Assembly (NCBI RefSeq): GCF_001320245.1
Contig: NZ_BCBA01000020.1
Span: 1 to 61,767 of the forward strand
DNA length: 61,767 bases
Direction: 5' to 3'
From: Pseudomonas sp. NBRC 111124
GTDB taxonomy: Bacteria > Pseudomonadota > Gammaproteobacteria > Pseudomonadales > Pseudomonadaceae
Shown here: piece after piece, positions 9,384-18,324 of the stretch
How the letters are laid out: each line of letters begins with the position of its first letter
Position numbering within the stretch: the stretch's first letter is position 1
Made by a program: the position numbers and the translations under genes
The notes under the pieces: model-generated
Told to the model about the DNA's origin: nothing
What the model saw: the letters and a program-made list of their open reading frames with translations, nothing else
Databases searched by the model: none

Positions 9384-9481
9384 CCGGCCTCTTCGCGGCT
9401 AAAGCCGCTCCCACAGGGTTTGCACCAGGCCTGAGGGCAGTGCACTACCTGTGGGAGCGGCTTCAGCCGCGAAGAGGCCGG
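9384..9481. repeat. REP inverted pair
   Basis: Two convergent REP units (9384-9416 and 9449-9481), each with the core TTCGCGGC...GCCGCTCCCACAG, facing each other over a 32-nt spacer. They lie between convergent genes and could fold into a large hairpin that separates the transcripts. Confidence 0.9.
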
Positions 9482-9498
9482 TACAAGCGACACAACAT

Positions 9499-9981
9499 CT
9501 AGCAGTCGGTCAGCTCCAGAAAGATCGCCGCCAACCTTTCCAGCCCCGCCTGATCCGCCTCACTGAAACGCGCCAGTTTCGGGCTGTCCAGGTCGAGCAC
9601 ACCAATCAATCGCCCTTCTTTGACCAGCGGAATCACCAACTCGCTGTTGGACGCACTGTCGCAGGCGATATGCCCCGGGAACGCGTGGACATCCTCGACC
9701 CGCTGGGTCTCCCGCGTGGCCGCTGCCGCGCCACACACGCCTTTACTGAACGGAATGCGCACACAGGCCACCTGGCCTTGGAACGGGCCGAGCACCAGCT
9801 CTTCGTTGCGGTTGAGGTAGAACCCCGCCCAGTTCAGGTCGTCGACCTGGTTATAGAGAAACGCCGAAAACTGCGCGGCATTGGCGATGAAGTCGCGCTC
9901 GTCGGCGAACAGCGCCTGTACTTGCGCCGCCAGCAGGTTATAGCCGTCGAGGCCGGTGCCACTGGCATTGAGGTCGATCAT
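9499..9981 (-). CDS. msrC: Free methionine-(R)-sulfoxide reductase (GAF-type, fRMsr)
   Basis: The 160-aa protein is a single GAF domain. The family's three redox Cys are present at 73, 83 and 107 with the E. coli spacing (10 and 24), within ACVRIPFSKGVCG and HAFPGHIACD. It reduces free Met-R-sulfoxide in the cytoplasm with thioredoxin. I chose the ATG at 9981, which gives MIDLNASG and lies 2 nt after the stop of the upstream ATPase gene, so the two are co-transcribed. The longer reading frame upstream overlaps that gene and is not needed. Confidence 0.92.
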   Translation of the reverse strand: MIDLNASGTGLDGYNLLAAQVQALFADERDFIANAAQFSAFLYNQVDDLNWAGFYLNRNEELVLGPFQGQVACVRIPFSKGVCGAAAATRETQRVEDVHAFPGHIACDSASNSELVIPLVKEGRLIGVLDLDSPKLARFSEADQAGLERLAAIFLELTDC

Positions 9982-9983
9982 GT

Positions 9984-10871
9984 TTACTTTTGCTCCAGCA
10001 ATTGCAGCCCGACCCAGTAGCGGGCGAACTGATAGGCACAACGGCCATTACGATTGCCGCGACCGGTTGCCCAGCGCACGGCGAGAATTTCCAGGGCTTC
10101 GTCACGCTGCCAGGCCAGGCCTGCAGGGCGGGCCAACTGGCCGATCCAGTGTTCGACCACGTCGAGGAAGTGTTCCTGGGTGAACGGGTAGAACGACAGC
10201 CACAGGCCGAAACGGTCGGACAGGGCGATCTTGTCCTCCACCGCCTCGTTAGGGTGCAGTTCGCCGTCGACCCTCTTCCAGTTTTCGTTGTCGCTCTGCT
10301 TTTCCGGCACCAGGTGGCGGCGGTTGGAGGTGGCGTACAGCAGCACGTTGTCCGGGGCCTGCTCGAGCGAGCCGTCAAGCACGCTTTTCAGCACCCGGTA
10401 GTCGCCCTCCCCGGCTTCGAACGACAGGTCATCGCAGAACAGGATGAAGCGTTGCGGCAGCTTCTGCAGCTGCTCGACGACGCGTGGCAGCTCGGCCAGG
10501 TGGTCGCGCTCGATTTCGATCAGCCGCAGCCCGGCGCCCGCGTGCTCGGCCAGCAGGGCGCGTACCAGCGACGACTTGCCGGTGCCGCGCGAGCCCCACA
10601 ATAAAGCGTGGTTGGCCGGCATGCCACTGATGAACTGGTGGGTGTTGCGGCCCAGCTGGTCACGCTGTTTGTCAACGCCGATCAGGTCAGTCAGGCGAAT
10701 GTCCAGGCTGACGTCCAGCGGCATCAGGTAGCCCGTGCGGCCATCGCGCTGCCAGCGCGCAGCCAGGGTGGTGTTCCAGTCGATGTGCGGGCGCGGCGCC
10801 GGCAGCAGGGGTTCGAGACGCGCCAGCACCGATTCGGCGCGCTCCAGGAAAGCATTCAAGCGAGCGTCCAT
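9984..10871 (-). CDS. DUF815-type AAA+ ATPase
   Basis: The 295-aa protein has a Walker A motif GSRGTGKSS at about one third of its length and a Walker B-like FCDDLSFE. The fold and length fit the DUF815 (YcaJ-unrelated) ATPase family, whose role is not established. The ATG at 10871 is preferred because AGGAG lies 5 nt upstream; the ATG at 10886 has no such site. It is the first gene of a two-gene operon with msrC and is divergent from the hybrid kinase at 10990. Confidence 0.88.
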   Translation of the reverse strand: MDARLNAFLERAESVLARLEPLLPAPRPHIDWNTTLAARWQRDGRTGYLMPLDVSLDIRLTDLIGVDKQRDQLGRNTHQFISGMPANHALLWGSRGTGKSSLVRALLAEHAGAGLRLIEIERDHLAELPRVVEQLQKLPQRFILFCDDLSFEAGEGDYRVLKSVLDGSLEQAPDNVLLYATSNRRHLVPEKQSDNENWKRVDGELHPNEAVEDKIALSDRFGLWLSFYPFTQEHFLDVVEHWIGQLARPAGLAWQRDEALEILAVRWATGRGNRNGRCAYQFARYWVGLQLLEQK

Positions 10872-10989
10872 GACGACTCCTAGCAAGACAGGTGAGATTT
10901 AAAGCTGAATGTGTGACAGGCCCGCCAGCAGCCGGGGCTGATCGGCTATGCTTGCGCAGCGCAAGGGATGTGAAACCGGCTCGGGACTC

Positions 10990-13302
10990 ATGGATATCAA
11001 GTTCACCAATCGCCTGTCATACAAGCAAGCCCGGTTGACAGTCCTGGTCGGCTTCATCCTGGGAACATTGCTCAGTCTCATCCAGATCGGCATCGATTAT
11101 GCCAGCGAAGACGCATCCATCAACCGCGAAGTGCGGGCGTTGCTGCAAATCAGCCACAATCCGGCATCGCGCATCGCCTACAACATCGATTCGGAGCTGG
11201 CACTGGAGCTCACCCGCGGCCTGCTGCAATCGCCAGCGGTCATCCGGGCGCGGCTGATCGACAACAACGAAACGGTGCTGGCCGATGTTGAACGGCCACC
11301 GGTTGAGGACCACTACCGGCCGCTGAGCGACTTTCTGTTCGGCGAGAAGCGCCAGTTCAAGGAACGCCTGTACCTGACCCATATGCCCGAGGAATACCTC
11401 GGCACCCTGTATCTGGACGTCGACACTTACACCTTTGGAAGGCGCTTCCTCGACCGCGCCGGGGTTACCCTGCTCAATGGCTTCGCCCGCAGCCTGGTGC
11501 TCACCGGCATCCTCCTGGCGCTGTTCTACATGATGCTGACCAAGCCGCTGGTGACGGTGATCGGCGCCCTCACCGGCCGCGACCCGCGCCAGCCCGGGCA
11601 AACTCGGGTGGACTGCCCGCCCGGCCACGAGCTCGACGAGATCGGCGTACTGGTCAAAGTCGCCAACCAGCAGTTCGTCAGCATGGCCACCGAGATCCAG
11701 CAGCGGCGCACCGCGGAAAACCGCCTGACCCAGTACCTCAACGAGCTGGAAGACATCGTCTCGGCCCGTACCGAGGAGCTCAAGGCCAGCAACAGCCGCC
11801 TCAGCCAGTCCAATCAGGAGCTGGAAGAGGCGCGCCAGCGCGCCCTCGACATGGCCCAGGCGCGCGCGGCCTTCCTGGCCAACATGAGCCATGAGATCCG
11901 CACCCCGCTCAACGGCATGCTCGGCATGATCGCCCTGGCCCTGGACAGCCCGTTGGCCGGCGAACAGCGCCAGCAGCTGTCGATCGCCCACGACTCGGGC
12001 AAGGTGCTGGTGGAACTGCTCAACGATATCCTCGACCTGTCCAAGTTCGATGCCGGGCAGCTGGAGCTGGAGCGCATTCCTTTCGACATGGGCGCCATGG
12101 TCGAGGACACCGCCAACTTGCTGTCGCAGAATGCCGCACAGAACGTGGAACTGACCTGCCTGATCGCTGGCGACTTCCCGAGCTCGGTGCTGGGCGACCC
12201 CACGCGGGTGCGCCAGGTGGTCAGCAACCTGCTGTCCAACGCCCTCAAGTTCACCCGCTTCGGCCGTGTCGACGTGCGCCTGGTGCGCATTATTGGCGGT
12301 GTACGTCTCGAAGTGCGCGACACCGGCATCGGCATCCCCGAGGACGCCCAGGCGCGCATCTTCCAGCCATTCACCCAAGCCGGCGCGGGCATTACCCGCC
12401 AATACGGCGGCACCGGGCTGGGCCTGGCCCTGACCCGTAACCTGTGCAAGGCCATGCAGGGCCACTTGCACATCCAGTCCGAGCCGGGTTTTGGCAGCCG
12501 CTTCAGCGCCGAGCTACCCCTGACCGCCCATACCGAAGCCATCGCTGCGGCGCCCTTGCAAGGCAAGGTCGTTGCCCTGAGTGATGCGGGCAGTGGCCTG
12601 AGCGAACTGTTGCAAAACCTGCTGCCCGGCTGGGGGCTCGATTACCAGCGGCACGACAGCCCTGCTGCATTCGACGGCAACCTCGACTTGCTGATCACCG
12701 ACGACCTGGAGCACCTGTTCCAGCTGCGCCCGGCACTCAAGGTCCCGATCCTGCTGGTGACCGCCTATGGCAACTTCCTGCCCAGCGAGCAATCAGCGCA
12801 ACTGGCGCCGCTGCACCAGCTGGCCCGGCCGCTGGCGCGCAATGCCCTGTACCAGACGCTGCGCCGCACCTTGCAGGGCCATGCTCCGGAGCACCCACTG
12901 GCCACCCCGCCGCTCACCACCGCCGACGGCCGCGCACGCATTTTGCTGGTGGAGGACAACCCGGTGAACCAGCTGGTGGCCAAGGGCATGCTGGCCAAGC
13001 TCGGCTGCCAGGTGCAAGTCGCCACCCAGGGCGTCGAGGCCTTGGAATGGCTGGAACGAGAAAGCTTCGACATGGTGCTGATGGACTGCAACATGCCGGT
13101 GATGGACGGCTATGAAGCCAGCCGGCGCATTCGCCAGAGCGGGCGCTGGCCGGAACTGCCGATCGTCGCCCTGACCGCCAACGCCATGCCCGAAGAGCGT
13201 GAGCGCTGCCGCGCGGCAGGCATGAGCGACTACCTGGCCAAGCCGTTCCGCCGCGAGGAGCTACTGGCGCTGATCGACCACTGGGTGCCGCTCAGCGGCT
13301 GA
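10990..13302 (+). CDS. Hybrid sensor histidine kinase/response regulator
   Basis: The 770-aa inner-membrane protein has TM1 (about residues 15-35), an extracytoplasmic sensor of about 120 aa, TM2 (about 165-185), HAMP, then a coiled coil. HisKA follows with H301 in SHEIRTPLNG, then HATPase (NLLSNALKF, DTGIGIPED, GGTGLGLAL). A degenerate receiver-like segment comes next (about 535-645), and last a canonical receiver with phospho-acceptor D699 (LMDCNMPVMDG) and K in LAKPF. The architecture is BarA/RetS-like without an HPt domain, so phosphate must pass to a separate HPt. I chose the ATG giving MDIKF; the ATG at 10948 is less likely. Its 3' end overlaps the convergent gpx by 11 nt. Confidence 0.9.
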   Translation: MDIKFTNRLSYKQARLTVLVGFILGTLLSLIQIGIDYASEDASINREVRALLQISHNPASRIAYNIDSELALELTRGLLQSPAVIRARLIDNNETVLADVERPPVEDHYRPLSDFLFGEKRQFKERLYLTHMPEEYLGTLYLDVDTYTFGRRFLDRAGVTLLNGFARSLVLTGILLALFYMMLTKPLVTVIGALTGRDPRQPGQTRVDCPPGHELDEIGVLVKVANQQFVSMATEIQQRRTAENRLTQYLNELEDIVSARTEELKASNSRLSQSNQELEEARQRALDMAQARAAFLANMSHEIRTPLNGMLGMIALALDSPLAGEQRQQLSIAHDSGKVLVELLNDILDLSKFDAGQLELERIPFDMGAMVEDTANLLSQNAAQNVELTCLIAGDFPSSVLGDPTRVRQVVSNLLSNALKFTRFGRVDVRLVRIIGGVRLEVRDTGIGIPEDAQARIFQPFTQAGAGITRQYGGTGLGLALTRNLCKAMQGHLHIQSEPGFGSRFSAELPLTAHTEAIAAAPLQGKVVALSDAGSGLSELLQNLLPGWGLDYQRHDSPAAFDGNLDLLITDDLEHLFQLRPALKVPILLVTAYGNFLPSEQSAQLAPLHQLARPLARNALYQTLRRTLQGHAPEHPLATPPLTTADGRARILLVEDNPVNQLVAKGMLAKLGCQVQVATQGVEALEWLERESFDMVLMDCNMPVMDGYEASRRIRQSGRWPELPIVALTANAMPEERERCRAAGMSDYLAKPFRREELLALIDHWVPLSG

Positions 13303-13780
13303 GCAGGCGCTCGATGTCGGCTTCCAGTGCTTGCGGCTTGGTGCTCGGCGCATAGCGGGTGACCTTGCCGCTGGCCGGGTCGACCAGGAACTTGGTGAAG
13401 TTCCACTTGATCTTCTGCGTGCCGAACAGGCCCGGCGCGCTTTGCTTGAGTGCGGCGAACAGTGGATGGGCGCCAGGGCCATTGACCTCGACCTTGCGGA
13501 ACAGCGGGAAACTCACGCCAAAATTGGCTTCGCAGAACTGCGCGATTTCCCGTGCATCCCCTGGCTCTTGCTTACCGAACTGGTTGCAAGGAAAGCCCAG
13601 CACCACCAGGCCGCGCGCGCGGTAGTCACGCCACAGCTGCTCCAGGCCCTTGTACTGCGGGGTGAAGCCGCACTGGCTGGCGGTGTTGACCACCAGCAGC
13701 GCCTTGCCGGCAAAGTCGCCGAGCGTCTTCTGCTCGCCGCCCAGGGTCACGCAGGGGATGTCCAGCATCGATCCGGCCAT
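13292..13780 (-). CDS. Glutathione peroxidase (Cys type)
   Basis: At 162 aa, the usual bacterial Gpx length. The catalytic Cys37 (NTASQCGFTP), the Gln in GFPCNQFGKQEPG and the Trp in WNFTKFLV form the Gpx triad. It reduces hydroperoxides, and bacterial Cys-Gpx usually take electrons from thioredoxin. The start at 13780 lies 2 nt after the msrB stop with GGAG upstream, so msrB-gpx is an operon pairing peroxide removal with methionine repair. Confidence 0.93.
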   Translation of the reverse strand: MAGSMLDIPCVTLGGEQKTLGDFAGKALLVVNTASQCGFTPQYKGLEQLWRDYRARGLVVLGFPCNQFGKQEPGDAREIAQFCEANFGVSFPLFRKVEVNGPGAHPLFAALKQSAPGLFGTQKIKWNFTKFLVDPASGKVTRYAPSTKPQALEADIERLLSR

Positions 13781-13782
13781 TT

Positions 13783-14184
13783 TCAGGCTCCGTCGCGGGG
13801 TTTGAAGTCCAGGCACACCGAGTTGATGCAGTAACGCAAGCCAGTCGGTGGCGGGCCGTCGGGGAATACATGGCCCAGGTGGGCGTCGCACTGGGCGCAG
13901 GTGACCTCGGTGCGGATCATGCCGTGGGAGGTGTCGCGTATCTCGACCATCGCGCTTTCTTCGATCGGCGCGTAAAAACTTGGCCAGCCGCAGCCGGAAT
14001 CGAACTTGGTCTGCGCGTCGAATAACGCCAGGTCGCAGCAGATGCAATGGTAAATGCCGGCCCGGCGCTCACTGTTGTACTTGCCGCTGAACGGCCGCTC
14101 GGTGCCCTTGAGGCGGCACACCTGATACTGCGCGGGGTCGAGCATTTCGCGCCATTCTTCAAGTGTCTTGTCGATCTTTTGCAT
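13783..14184 (-). CDS. msrB: Peptide methionine-(R)-S-oxide reductase
   Basis: The 133-aa protein has two zinc CXXC motifs (C47/C50 and C96/C99), the GWPSF motif, and catalytic Cys119 in RYCINS. It reduces protein-bound Met-R-sulfoxide. It is the first gene of the msrB-gpx operon and divergent from alaA. Confidence 0.95.
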   Translation of the reverse strand: MQKIDKTLEEWREMLDPAQYQVCRLKGTERPFSGKYNSERRAGIYHCICCDLALFDAQTKFDSGCGWPSFYAPIEESAMVEIRDTSHGMIRTEVTCAQCDAHLGHVFPDGPPPTGLRYCINSVCLDFKPRDGA

Positions 14185-14362
14185 AACTGGACCTCGGCAG
14201 GCTGAATTTCACCTCGCGCCGTCTTTTCCGTAACGCGGGTGGCACGTATATTAGTTGGCTTCGTGTGCAAGGCCTCCAGTCTGGCACCCGCTTCCTGCCC
14301 TTTCAAACCTTTAGACTGTTTTGAAGAGGGCCGCGGCGCGTATTCTCAATCGGGACCACATC

Positions 14363-15574
14363 ATGCAGTTCAGCAAATCGAACAAGCTCGCCAATGTCTG
14401 CTACGACATTCGCGGCCCGGTGCTCAAGCACGCCAAACGCCTGGAAGAGGAAGGCCACCGCATCCTCAAGCTGAACATCGGCAACCCGGCACCGTTTGGC
14501 TTCGAAGCGCCGGACGAAATCCTCCAGGATGTGATCCGCAACCTGCCCACCGCTCAAGGTTACAGTGACTCCAAGGGCCTGTTCAGCGCACGCAAGGCCG
14601 TGATGCAGTACTGCCAGCAGAAGGAAATCGAAGGCGTCACCATCGAGGACATCTACCTCGGCAACGGTGTGTCCGAGCTGATCGTGATGTCGATGCAGGC
14701 ACTGCTGAACAACGGCGACGAAGTACTGATCCCGGCCCCCGACTATCCGCTGTGGACCGCTGCCGTGAGCCTGGCCGGCGGCAAGCCGGTGCACTACCTG
14801 TGCGACGAGCAAGCTGACTGGTTCCCCGACCTGGAAGACATCAAGGCCAAGATCACCCCGAATACCAAGGCCCTGGTGATCATCAACCCGAACAACCCGA
14901 CCGGCGCGGTGTATTCCAAAGCGCTGCTGCTGGGCATGCTGGAGCTGGCGCGCCAGCACAACCTGGTGGTGTTCTCCGACGAGATCTACGACAAGATCCT
15001 TTACGACGAAGCCGTGCACATCAGCACTGCCTCGCTGGCCCCGGACCTGCTGTGCCTGACCTTCAACGGTTTGTCCAAGTCGTACCGTGTGGCGGGCTTC
15101 CGCTCCGGCTGGCTGATCATCTCCGGGCCCAAGCACCACGCCCAGAGCTACATCGAAGGCATCGACATGCTGGCCAACATGCGCCTGTGCGCCAACGTGC
15201 CAGCACAGCATGCGATCCAGACCGCACTGGGCGGCTACCAGAGCATCAACGACCTGGTGCTGCCGCCAGGGCGCCTGCTGGAGCAGCGCAACCGCACCTA
15301 CGAGCTGCTCAACGACATCCCGGGCGTGAGCTGCGTCAAGCCAATGGGCGCCCTGTATGCGTTCCCGCGCATTGATCCGAAGGTGTGCCCGATTCTCAAC
15401 GACGAGAAGTTCGCCCTCGACCTGCTGCTGTCGGAGAAGCTGCTGATCGTTCAGGGTACGGCGTTCAACTGGCCGTGGCCGGACCACTTCCGCGTGGTGA
15501 CCTTGCCGCGGGTGGATGACCTTGAGGCCGCGATTGGGCGGATTGGTAACTTCCTGCGGACTTATTCGCAGTAA
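14363..15574 (+). CDS. alaA: Alanine-forming aminotransferase (AlaA type)
   Basis: The 403-aa PLP fold-type I aminotransferase has the Schiff-base Lys in GLSKSYRVAGFR, NPNNPTG for cofactor orientation, SDEIYD, and Arg in HFRVVTLP for substrate carboxylate. The N-terminal block KSNKLANVCYDIRGP is typical of AlaA, which makes alanine from pyruvate and glutamate. The start giving MQFSK is preferred; the longer reading frame has no better support. A GC hairpin plus REP unit follows. Confidence 0.92.
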   Translation: MQFSKSNKLANVCYDIRGPVLKHAKRLEEEGHRILKLNIGNPAPFGFEAPDEILQDVIRNLPTAQGYSDSKGLFSARKAVMQYCQQKEIEGVTIEDIYLGNGVSELIVMSMQALLNNGDEVLIPAPDYPLWTAAVSLAGGKPVHYLCDEQADWFPDLEDIKAKITPNTKALVIINPNNPTGAVYSKALLLGMLELARQHNLVVFSDEIYDKILYDEAVHISTASLAPDLLCLTFNGLSKSYRVAGFRSGWLIISGPKHHAQSYIEGIDMLANMRLCANVPAQHAIQTALGGYQSINDLVLPPGRLLEQRNRTYELLNDIPGVSCVKPMGALYAFPRIDPKVCPILNDEKFALDLLLSEKLLIVQGTAFNWPWPDHFRVVTLPRVDDLEAAIGRIGNFLRTYSQ

Positions 15575-15588
15575 GTGATGGCCCCGGG

Positions 15589-15632
15589 GGGGCGCTTTGC
15601 GCCCCTTTCGCGACACAAGGCCGCTCCTACAA
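15589..15632. repeat. Terminator-like hairpin joined to a single REP unit
   Basis: The hairpin GGGGCGC-TTT-GCGCCCC (15589-15605) is followed directly by a solo REP of the 'cgacacaaggccgctcctac' class. The same composite occurs at 38881 and 52189. It lies 15 nt after the alaA stop and probably ends that transcript. Confidence 0.75.
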
Positions 15633-15745
15633 GCAGCCGCTGCAATCTCACAGGATGTTTCTTACATCCTGCAACGCTCTACCTCACAGCCCGTGCTTAA
15701 TCCTCTGCCATACTCCGCCGTACACAGTTTGAAATAGTCGCCCGA

Positions 15746-15774
15746 TTGAATCTGTGCGACCGGCACCTTATATA
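15746..15774 (+). promoter_or_regulatory. Probable sigma-70 promoter of htpX
   Basis: -35 TTGAAT (15746-15751), 17-nt spacer, -10 TATATA (15769-15774), giving a leader of about 40 nt. I saw no convincing heat-shock (sigma-32) site. Confidence 0.6.
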
Positions 15775-15819
15775 CCCCGCAGTAAGCAACAACTCATCCG
15801 TCAGGAGAACGTAACAACC

Positions 15820-16707
15820 ATGATGCGCATTCTGTTGTTTGTAGCCACCAACCTCGCGGTGGTGCTGGTTGCAAGCATTACCCTGAGCCTGTTCGGCTTC
15901 AACGGGTTCATGGCCGCCAACGGGGTTGACCTCAACCTCAGCAGCCTGCTGGTCTTCTGCGCCGTGTTCGGCTTCGCTGGCTCCCTGGTCTCGCTGTTCA
16001 TCTCCAAGTGGATGGCGAAGATGACCACCGGCACCCAGATCATCAGCCAGCCGCGCACCCGCCACGAGCAGTGGCTGCTGCAAACGGTCGAGGAGCTGTC
16101 ACGTGAAGCCGGCATCAAGATGCCCGAAGTGGGTATTTTCCCGGCTTACGAGGCCAACGCCTTCGCCACCGGCTGGAACCGCAACGACGCACTGGTAGCC
16201 GTGTCCCAGGGCCTGCTGGAGCGCTTCTCGCCCGATGAAGTGCGCGCCGTGCTGGCCCACGAAATCGGCCACGTGGCCAACGGTGACATGGTCACCCTGG
16301 CCCTGGTGCAGGGCGTGGTGAACACCTTCGTGATGTTCTTTGCCCGCATTATCGGCAACTTCGTCGACAAGGTAATCTTCAAGAACGAAGAAGGCCAAGG
16401 TATTGCCTACTATGTGGCGACCATCGTTGCCGAGCTGATCCTAGGCATCCTCGCCAGCATGATCGTCATGTGGTTCTCGCGCCGCCGCGAGTACCGTGCC
16501 GACGAAGCCGGTGCACAATTGGCCGGTACCGCCGCCATGATCGGCGCCCTGCAGCGCCTGCGCGTGGAGCAAGGCCTGCCGGTGCACATGCCCGACACCC
16601 TGAAGGCCTTCGGCATCAACGGCGGCCTGAAGCACGGCCTGGCTGGCCTGCTGATGAGCCACCCGCCACTGGAAGACCGCATCGAGGCCCTGCGCCGCCG
16701 CGGTTGA
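15820..16707 (+). CDS. htpX: Membrane zinc metalloprotease HtpX
   Basis: The 295-aa inner-membrane M48 protease has two N-terminal TM helices (about residues 5-25 and 38-58), the zinc motif HEIGH, two further hydrophobic segments and the third-ligand region YRADEAGA. It degrades misfolded membrane proteins alongside FtsH. AGGAG sits 13 nt before the ATG. Confidence 0.97.
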   Translation: MMRILLFVATNLAVVLVASITLSLFGFNGFMAANGVDLNLSSLLVFCAVFGFAGSLVSLFISKWMAKMTTGTQIISQPRTRHEQWLLQTVEELSREAGIKMPEVGIFPAYEANAFATGWNRNDALVAVSQGLLERFSPDEVRAVLAHEIGHVANGDMVTLALVQGVVNTFVMFFARIIGNFVDKVIFKNEEGQGIAYYVATIVAELILGILASMIVMWFSRRREYRADEAGAQLAGTAAMIGALQRLRVEQGLPVHMPDTLKAFGINGGLKHGLAGLLMSHPPLEDRIEALRRRG

Positions 16708-16720
16708 TTCGACCGGTAAA

Positions 16721-16748
16721 AAAAAGGGCGACTGCAGTCGCCCTTTTT
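16721..16748. terminator. Bidirectional terminator between htpX and tpm
   Basis: A perfect palindrome of 14-nt arms (AAAAAGGGCGACTG and its complement) with T-runs on both strands, placed between convergent htpX and tpm. Confidence 0.93.
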
Positions 16749-16757
16749 CGTTTTCGC

Positions 16758-17405
16758 TCAGAACTGCACGCGGTACACCCGTTCGACCAGGCTCTGGACC
16801 CCGGCCTCCTGGAACTTCGGGCTCTCGCCGATCACCTCCTGCTCTTCAAGCGCTTCAACCTGCCAACCGGCGAACCCGAGCCTCACCTCATCGTCAGCCA
16901 CCGAAAACGGCGGTCCGGCCAGCAGTTCCTGCTGGTAATCCAGTGTCAGCAGCAGCCCGTCACCGGCCGGCAATGCCTGTAAAAGCAAGCGCATGTACTG
17001 CGCACGCATGTGCGGTGGCAGGGCAATCAGTGCGGCGCGATCATAGAGCGCCACGCAATCCGCCAGGTCTTCAACGCGCAAGGCGAAGAAGTCGCCACAC
17101 CAAAGCTCCACATCACCGCTGCGCCAGACTTCGAAGGCACCCTGCTGCACAACCTGTGGTTCCAGCCCATGCTCATGGAAGAAGGCCTCCACAGCCTGGC
17201 GTGACAACTCTACCCCTAAAACACGGTGCCCCTGCCCCGCCAGCCAGGCAAGGTCCAGGCTCTTGCCGCACAGCGGCACCAGCACACGGCTGCCCGGTGC
17301 CAGTTGCAACCGCGGCCAATACTTTTGCAGAAAAGGGTTCACCCGCGCTTGATGAAAACCGATCTGGTTATCGGCCCATCGTTTTTGCCAGAACGCTGGC
17401 TCCAT
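16758..17405 (-). CDS. tpm: Thiopurine S-methyltransferase
   Basis: The 215-aa SAM-dependent methyltransferase has the family opening [18 protein letters not shown] motif [16 protein letters not shown], and [11 protein letters not shown]. Bacterial Tpm methylates thiopurines and, in several pseudomonads, selenium or tellurium oxyanion derivatives. The ATG at 17405 (MEPAFW) with GGGAG upstream is preferred to the GTG two codons earlier. Confidence 0.93.
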   Translation of the reverse strand: MEPAFWQKRWADNQIGFHQARVNPFLQKYWPRLQLAPGSRVLVPLCGKSLDLAWLAGQGHRVLGVELSRQAVEAFFHEHGLEPQVVQQGAFEVWRSGDVELWCGDFFALRVEDLADCVALYDRAALIALPPHMRAQYMRLLLQALPAGDGLLLTLDYQQELLAGPPFSVADDEVRLGFAGWQVEALEEQEVIGESPKFQEAGVQSLVERVYRVQF

Positions 17406-17454
17406 GATCACTCCCGATTTTTAGATGGATTGACGGCAAAACTTGATTTGGATT

Positions 17455-17473
17455 TCGATCAGTAGTTGATCGA
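17455..17473. promoter_or_regulatory. Operator-like inverted repeat between tpm and the dioxygenase gene
   Basis: Perfect 7-bp arms TCGATCA and TGATCGA over a 5-nt spacer in the 101-nt divergent intergenic region. No regulator is known to me for this sequence. Confidence 0.4.
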
Positions 17474-17506
17474 AGATGATTGCATCTTAACCCTCAGGAC
17501 CCCGCC

Positions 17507-18259
17507 ATGCTGCCCAGCCTGTTTATTTCCCATGGTTCTCCCATGCTCGCCTTGCAACCTGGCGCCAGCGGGCCGGCTTTGGCGGGACTTGCCAATAGCC
17601 TGCCTCGGCCGAAAGCGATCGTGGTGGTGTCGGCACACTGGGAGAGCCGCGAGCTGCTGGTAACCAGCAGCGCACAGCCAGAGACCTGGCACGACTTCTA
17701 CGGCTTCCCGCCGGCACTGTATGCGGTGCAATACCCGGCGCCGGGCGAGCCAGCCCTGGCCAGCCGGGTTGCTGAACTGCTGCAGGCCCGCCTGGACCCA
17801 CAGCGGCCGTTCGATCACGGCGCCTGGGTACCGCTGTCGTTGATGTACCCGGATGCGAGCATCCCGGTGATTCAGATCTCCTTGCCCAGCCAGATGGGGC
17901 CTGCCTTGCAGATCAAGGTCGGCCAGGCGCTGGCCGGGCTGCGCAAGGAAGGCATCTTGCTGATGGGCTCCGGCAGCATTACCCATAACCTCGGTGAACT
18001 GGACTGGCACGCCGGGCCAGACGTGATCGAGCCTTGGGCGCTGGCGTTCCGGGATTGGGTGGTGGAGCGGTTGAAGGCAGATGACCAGGCCGCGCTGCTC
18101 GATTACCGGCAACAGGCGCCGTTTGCGGTGCGCAATCACCCCAGTGATGAGCATTTGCTGCCGTTGTTCTTTGCCCTAGGGGCTGGAGGCAGCTTCGGGG
18201 TTGTGCACCAAGGCTTTACCCTGGGGGCACTGGGGATGGACATCTATCGGTTCGACTGA
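17507..18259 (+). CDS. DODA-type extradiol aromatic-ring dioxygenase
   Basis: The 250-aa class III extradiol dioxygenase (LigB fold) resembles E. coli YgiD. Candidate metal ligands are His in ISHGSP, His in SAHWES and His in SGSITHNLGEL, with the closing HPSDEHLLPL block. YgiD cleaves DOPA in vitro; the physiological substrate in Pseudomonas is not known. The ATG at 17507 follows AGGA; the longer reading frame has no better start. It is followed by a strong terminator. Confidence 0.88.
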   Translation: MLPSLFISHGSPMLALQPGASGPALAGLANSLPRPKAIVVVSAHWESRELLVTSSAQPETWHDFYGFPPALYAVQYPAPGEPALASRVAELLQARLDPQRPFDHGAWVPLSLMYPDASIPVIQISLPSQMGPALQIKVGQALAGLRKEGILLMGSGSITHNLGELDWHAGPDVIEPWALAFRDWVVERLKADDQAALLDYRQQAPFAVRNHPSDEHLLPLFFALGAGGSFGVVHQGFTLGALGMDIYRFD

Positions 18260-18280
18260 AAAACCCCGCGAAGAGGCAAA

Positions 18281-18310
18281 AAAAATCCCCGACCTAGGCC
18301 GGGGATTTTT
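18281..18310. terminator. Bidirectional terminator
   Basis: 14-nt arms (AAAAATCCCCGACC against GGCCGGGGATTTTT, one mismatch) with A/T tracts on both sides, between the convergent dioxygenase and DEAD-box genes. Confidence 0.93.
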
Positions 18311-18324
18311 TCATTGCATCAGGA

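Noticed and set aside
14303..15616. 437-aa minus-strand ORF opposite alaA
   Set aside because: Shadow of alaA; no start signal or recognisable domain.
15721..15780. Heat-shock (sigma-32) promoter for htpX
   Set aside because: TTTGAAA is present but its distance to a CCCGATT-like string is only 6 nt; the sigma-70 pattern with a 17-nt spacer fits better.
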